64,000 nucleotides of DNA. It comes from Polytrichum commune. Lineage: Eukaryota; Streptophyta; Polytrichopsida; Polytrichales; Polytrichaceae. Of the stretch, positions 59,203 to 64,000 are shown in pieces (position 1 is the first letter of the stretch; every line of letters begins with the position of its first letter). Where the stretch lies: contig OX485804.1 of assembly GCA_950295325.1 (NCBI GenBank), positions 51,634,429-51,698,428 of the forward strand, in the 5' to 3' direction. The notes beneath the pieces were generated by a model, which was not told where the DNA came from, searched no databases, and saw only the letters and a program-made list of their open reading frames with translations. A program made the translations under genes and the position numbers.

Positions 59203-59468
59203 CCAGAAATGCGAGACAATCCACTTCATCGTATTTGAATTCTTCGACGTATATTTCGGGCGGCCGACGGACTCCAAAATGTGTTATGGATGGCGGTCAC
59301 CCCAAGAATGGCTATAGTCGCGGGGCGGAGATTTTCAGGAATGTTGAAGCAATGCGAGCAAAAGAAGCTGCAGCAAAAGAAAAAGAGGCAAAAGAAAAAG
59401 AGGCAAAAGAAAAAAAAACAAAAGAAAATGAAGCAAAAGAAAAAGAGGTAGTATCCGAGGCTAGATAG
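59190..59468 (+). CDS. Short Lys/Glu-rich reading frame
   Basis: A 92-codon ATG frame overlapping the end of the preceding segment by 13 bases. The N-terminal half (SSYLNSSTYISGGRRTPKC) is unremarkable. The C-terminal third is a run of KEKEA-type units encoded by a 15-bp minisatellite (gaggcaaaagaaaaa, 59356-59451), predicted to be a charged helix. It could be chance coding across the minisatellite. Confidence 0.25.
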   Translation: MYAMTRNARQSTSSYLNSSTYISGGRRTPKCVMDGGHPKNGYSRGAEIFRNVEAMRAKEAAAKEKEAKEKEAKEKKTKENEAKEKEVVSEAR

Positions 59469-59650
59469 GCCATAGTAGGCGTAGGGTTTTGGGCCATAGG
59501 CAAGAACATTTTGGGTCGCACTATCCAATGGATGTGTGGTGTTAGCATGATATGCATTTTACATGCCACACTTTGTATGTTTTTTTTTGCAATAATATAA
59601 GTTAGACATGATTTCCCCTTCCATATGGTCTAAGGTTTGGAGTGCCTTAT

Positions 59651-59957
59651 TGTGTGCATTAATATGAATGTTTTAAGATTTCCCCTTCAATAAGATCTAT
59701 GGTTTGGAGTGCCCTACCTAAACCATATTCATACAAGCTCTCATATTTTGTGTGCATTAATATGAATGTTTTAAGATTTTCCCTTCAATAAGATCTATGG
59801 TTTGGATTGCCCTACCTAAACCATATTCATACAAGCTCTCATATTTTGTGTGCATTAATATGAATGTTTTAAGATTTTCCCTTCAATAAGATCTATGGTT
59901 TGGATTGCCCTACCTAAACCATATTCATACAAACTCTCATATTTTGTGTGCATTAAT
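59651..59957 (+). repeat. 98-bp tandem repeat, three copies, with decayed palindromes
   Basis: The word tgtgtgcattaatat recurs at 59651, 59749, 59847 and 59945, exactly 98 bp apart. Each unit contains ggtttgga(g/t)tgccctacc followed by taaacc, which keeps the outer arms of the 22-bp palindrome (GTTTGG...CCTAAAC) but not the CpG-rich core. A further partial unit lies at 60458-60530. Confidence 0.93.
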
Positions 59958-60778
59958 ATCCCAGGGTGTGCACTATTCATTAAAACCAAGCATCACGTGC
60001 GTGCATGCCCCTTATTAAAATACCCCTGTATACATTTTATTTTTGCTAAAATCAAGCAATATACTTACAAATCTCATTGCTTCAAAATACATTTCCATAC
60101 ATACACAAGGGTCCAAAAACAAATACAGAAATTGTATATAACATGTGTACAAATGTTTGGAAATGCAAAAATATGGCCCTATTATATGTATAATATCAAA
60201 TCATGGATTTTTAGTTATAAAGTCGTTACTTAGTGGATGAAAAAACACATGATTCTTGGTCCAGGTCTAACTTGAACGCGTAAACGCGTAAATGCGTACT
60301 TTACATATATTTTTCTATAGCCTCATGTATATCTACTTCTTGCTTAATAGCAATATGTCTCTTGTACGTACATTTTGTACATGCTTGTTTTAAATAATAC
60401 CCCTTTTGTGCACCCACGTGTATAAATACAGTACTTGAACAGTGCACTCCCTGGGATTAATATGAATGTTTTAAGATGTCCCCTTCAATTTGGTCTAAGG
60501 TTTCGATTGCCCACCCTAAACCATCACAAATATGAGTTATTAATGGGGTTCTTGGTCTAAACACCCGCTTCAAAGTGTTCGCATCTTACAACTTTCACCA
60601 ATATGTGTTCCATTTATCCTTGTTCTTATTTCTATGAATGTCTCAAAATGCCCAAAAAGTCTCAATTTAACGAATATAGTGTTACATACTGGTTGCAATG
60701 TTTCACTTGAATGAGACATATTAATGCAATGTGGCGGTGCAAATAGAGCACTTTCACTGTGAACTCAACTTTGCATCC

Positions 60779-61341
60779 TCATTTTATCAAGGCACCCCAT
60801 TGTGCAAGGCTATCTCTTTTCCCAATGTGTTCTTTGTTGTTGGGAAAACTCTTCCCGTCCTTTGTGTAGGATTTCTTTTTGGGAGACATGTCATCTGAGA
60901 TTTCCTTGAGAACAAAGCTAAAATCTTGAGGGCCATATTCGCATTGGTACCTTGTCAACATAAAGAAAGGTAAAATAAGCCAGTGTTACATAGGATAGAA
61001 CGTGAATGAAACAACTGAAATGGAACATTACAAGGATTAAATGTACACATGTCCAGATAATAGCATGAGTTAATTGGAAGGAAGGACATGCGATGCGTAG
61101 TGTAGTCAACCACCCACCTAGAATCAGATTGGCATTTTGCAGCTTCCCTTGTTCTTTGCCTTGACGGAACTTCGGAACTCAGTGTGTGAGTGGGAATGTA
61201 ACATTGCATGACAAACCTAGATTTGTGGTTTGCATCATAATGACGTTGAATAACGTCCCACATGAGATCACGGTGGTATAAAACTCTAGGAGGGGGATGT
61301 TGAACCTTTTGTTCAATATCTTCCAATACCGCTTCATGCAT
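60779..61341 (-). CDS. Unidentified two-exon coding segment (3' part of a gene?)
   Basis: Exons 61118-61341 (MHEAVLEDIEQKVQHPPPRV, then DLMWDVIQRHYDANHKSRFV, to KCQSDS) and 60779-60950 (RYQCEYGPQDFSFVLKEISD to WGALIK and TGA) join in phase at TCTAG|gtgggt and gacaag|G. The minus-strand frame is open further upstream of the ATG at 61341, so an earlier exon is possible. The product would be about 131 residues, ending in a basic stretch (MSPKKKSYTKDGKSF). I do not recognise it. Confidence 0.45.
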
Positions 61342-61377
61342 TTTTTTTGTACAACCCCATGTAATTTGGCTCCTCAA

Positions 61378-64000
61378 TTTTCGTAAGTACCATGCATGGT
61401 GTGACTAGCAAGTACAAAGTTTTTAAAATTACAATGAATATGGGTGGAGTACATGAGATTGGAAGTCTGTTAATGAAAAAAAGGATGGGAAAGAATCTTT
61501 ATTGAGGAGCACAAAAGAGTGTATGAAAAAATTGTTGTTTTCCTGCATTCCAGACACAAGGTTTGTCTAAGGAACCCATGAGTGATACCAAAATTGCAAC
61601 AATTTATTGGAAATTGGGCAACATGTCTTAGTAGTTAGGAAGACTGAATATTTATTTGAGGATTTGATCTCTATTATCAAGAGGGGGGATGTCACTTGAC
61701 ATTTTGAGGGGTAAAGATAATGACAATACATAAGAGTGTGAGGTGATGATATGAGCCACCTTTAATTATTTGGACCATTGGAGGTAACAATATGATACAA
61801 TGCAAGATGGTGACCATAACACTAATGTTCAAAACTTATAGTATGGCAACAATGTTATAAGTTCACATGACACCCAAAAAGCTAATGATGAGCACAAATG
61901 TTTTTGAGGTCAAGAAGACTACACAAAAGTAGGGGTACATTAGTCAATATCGCACTCCTCAAGCTAATAGTTGAACTAATTTAGGCACAGAATGTCATCA
62001 TGAGCAACAAACAGACCCTTAACACAATCCAATTTGAGTACACACAAGGCCCTAACACAAAGTGTATTATGAATTGTAGATGCTATTCATAACAAGAACT
62101 CAACCACACAACCTCACACCCCACATAGATTGGGAAGGAAAGGCATCATGAGCAACAAAATGACACTTAACACCATTCAATTCGAGTACAGACGAGCCCA
62201 TAACATAGAGTGTATTACGAAACATACACACTGTTCATTACAATGTTCAACTCTAGCACAAAACCTCAAAGCCTACAAAGTTTCCTCAAGGGAAGGGAAG
62301 GGTTGTTGCCTCAAGGCTTGACCGTTATCTCTAACCCTAAATCCCCCCGCCTTCGATTTCAAAATTAAGTCTCAACTTCCTGCCCCTGAACTCCATGAGG
62401 CATGTTGAAACATGTATGTATCATGTCCAGTGTTTCGACCCATATGTTACATATGCATAATACGTCCATATAAGGATGGAGTGTATGTATCATAACAACT
62501 ATGCCCATGGTAAGCCCATCAATGTAACACTAAAACATTGTGGTTTGTTTCAGGTTTATAGTGAAATAAAATTTTATAACCGCGATTGTAAGGTGAATGG
62601 AACTGGTTTTCACTGCCCGGGGATTGGAGCCAAGCCAGTGGGGCCCACCATCAACAACATGTGCTGATGGTACTTTAATTAGAAAAGCACATTGAAGACT
62701 AATGACTATAACTATGTTAGGGGAGTAATTGTTGCAAAATTTTCCTCCATAAATAGTAGCTCACTGTCCACACGAGAATCATGAGCCATCCATGGCAACT
62801 TCATTACCACAATCCCAATATTTAAGAGTAAGCCTACTCATCCTGCATATGCATTTGCGCTTTTTCATCCACAATGTAGATATAGATGCGGGATTGTGAA
62901 GTTAACCATGCCTACAAGTGCCATCTAGGATGAATTTTTTTGGTAGGTGAAGTAAAACTTCCTGTATATGTGAGAGATATGCAGGGAGGGTTATATATAA
63001 TAAGACATGATGCTTTTTAACCTCTTCCCTACTACTTTTTGCTAGCTATAGCTACATAATTACATATGAAGCGGTTGAGTTTGAGAAATAATTGGTTGAG
63101 GTTTAGGGGTTTAGGAAAATTACGAATCATCGATGAACTAGTTGAGTTTAAGAAATAACTAGTTGAGGTTTAGGGGTTTAGGAAAGTTTCATTATAAAGA
63201 TGAACCGGTTGAGTTCGAGAAATAACCGGTTGAAGGTCAAGACTCTGGGAAAATTACCAGGACAATTTTGAACAATATCGGTAAAAAACATATTGTTTCC
63301 AAGTCCAACCGGTTACATGTTGTGATCTTTCGGTTTTTCTTCATTAAATTGAGGTATATTCCATGAATTCTTCTAAAGTGATGGGTATTTTTCCTTAACC
63401 CCTAAACCTCAACTAGTTCATTAGTGATGGGTGATTTTCTCGAAGTTTTCATCTTCAACCGGTCATTTCTCAAATTCAACAACCTCATCCGTGATGGGTA
63501 AAGTCTTCATCTTCAACATGTTGTTTCTCAAACTCAATTATCTGGTTGCAAAGCAGAACGAGTGGCAATTTTTTGTAGGTCTGCATTTGCATCTTGGATG
63601 AAGGTCATTTTTCATTTATGGATGCAGATGTACACCCAGGAGTGACTGGGGTTGCTCTACTCCGTGCTTTGCCTAAACTTCAAGCCTTAATTTACTTATA
63701 GCTCATTCTCGAATAAAAGTCCCAAGAAGAAAAAGGGGGAAAAAAGAAAAAGAAAAAGAAGCAAGCAAACAAACATTAAGTAGCAATGTAGTGCCACCTT
63801 TACTCTTGAAGAGGATCAAACCGACACGCTCTTCAAACTCTCTTTCTTAATCCTTAATTAAAGAGGGCTTTTGGAGAAATGAAGGATAATAATGGATGCC
63901 CCAATCTCACCCGTGGCGCCATCTACACCTTACCCCAGCCCCTAGCTACTGGACATAGATGCGATGGACTTACAGATCCTTCTGAATACCACCATATTCA
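61378..64000. other. Intergenic, repeat-rich, no gene recognised
   Basis: Short frames only (longest 63 codons). A 67-bp tandem repeat with inverted partners lies at 63.07-63.55 kb. The rest is AT-rich DNA. Confidence 0.5.
63071..63545. repeat. 67-bp repeats with inverted arms (foldback-like)
   Basis: Three units start at 63071, 63138 and 63205 with (g/c)(c/t)(a/g)gttgagttNgagaaata and a 'ggttgaggtttaggggttta' tail, 67 bp apart. From 63390 the inverse of these words appears (cctaaacctcaactagttca, then aaccggtcatttctcaaatt), giving a loose hairpin. Part of it (63297-63365) is also found at 39668-39740. Confidence 0.65.

Overview
The window is nuclear DNA of a land plant. Plant-type telomere heptamers (TTTAGGG) occur in short interstitial runs, the genes are split by many GT-AG introns, and there is a plant serine carboxypeptidase-like gene, a class III peroxidase exon, a Ty1/copia element and Mutator-like elements. 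Long introns packed with repeats and a DUF7869-type gene would suit a non-seed plant (fern, lycophyte or bryophyte), but the species cannot be fixed from sequence alone. Most of the window is AT-rich repeat-derived DNA.

Layout. 1-10.1 kb: no convincing gene. 10.1-18.9 kb (minus): an intact 14-exon serine carboxypeptidase-like gene, 455 codons with every splice phase consistent. It includes a 19-nt microexon, and its introns hold three copies of a ~360-bp TAAGGTAGA-ended MITE and a 119-bp 5S rRNA-like insertion. 20.9-22.1 kb: a 1.19-kb foldback element with ~0.5-kb inverted arms and a 9-bp target duplication. 24.2-25.1 kb: a 977-bp solo LTR flanked by GTCTT. 27.1 kb: an orphan peroxidase exon. 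28.1-31.2 kb: a decayed copia element (duplication TACAA) with a second copy of the solo LTR nested inside. 33.0-36.8 kb: a decayed MULE with SWIM zinc finger, 61-bp subterminal repeats and a nested MITE. 37.4-41.7 kb (minus): two multi-exon genes I could not identify, the first broken.

44-60.5 kb is the most unusual part. Two divergent genes face away from each other: a DUF7869-type transposase-like gene (minus, 44.05-47.12 kb, two frameshifts) and a four-exon GC-rich gene (plus, 52.7-58.5 kb). The second encodes a ~1,640-codon protein with a DGQH (possibly ParB-like) segment and a C-terminal FCP1/HAD phosphatase-like domain, interrupted by three in-frame TAG codons. Both are associated with a 22-bp palindrome, GTTTGGGTCG-NN-CGACCCAAAC, with a variable central dinucleotide. 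It forms phased arrays (ten copies at ~64 bp, five at exactly 32 bp, three at exactly 57 bp) in what look like 5' introns and internal introns. It also occurs twice in frame inside an exon. Decayed versions continue to ~60.5 kb. I infer one mobile or invasive unit carrying its own palindromic site family.

59.5-64 kb: 98-bp tandem repeats, a small two-exon gene remnant on the minus strand, and repeat-rich intergenic DNA.
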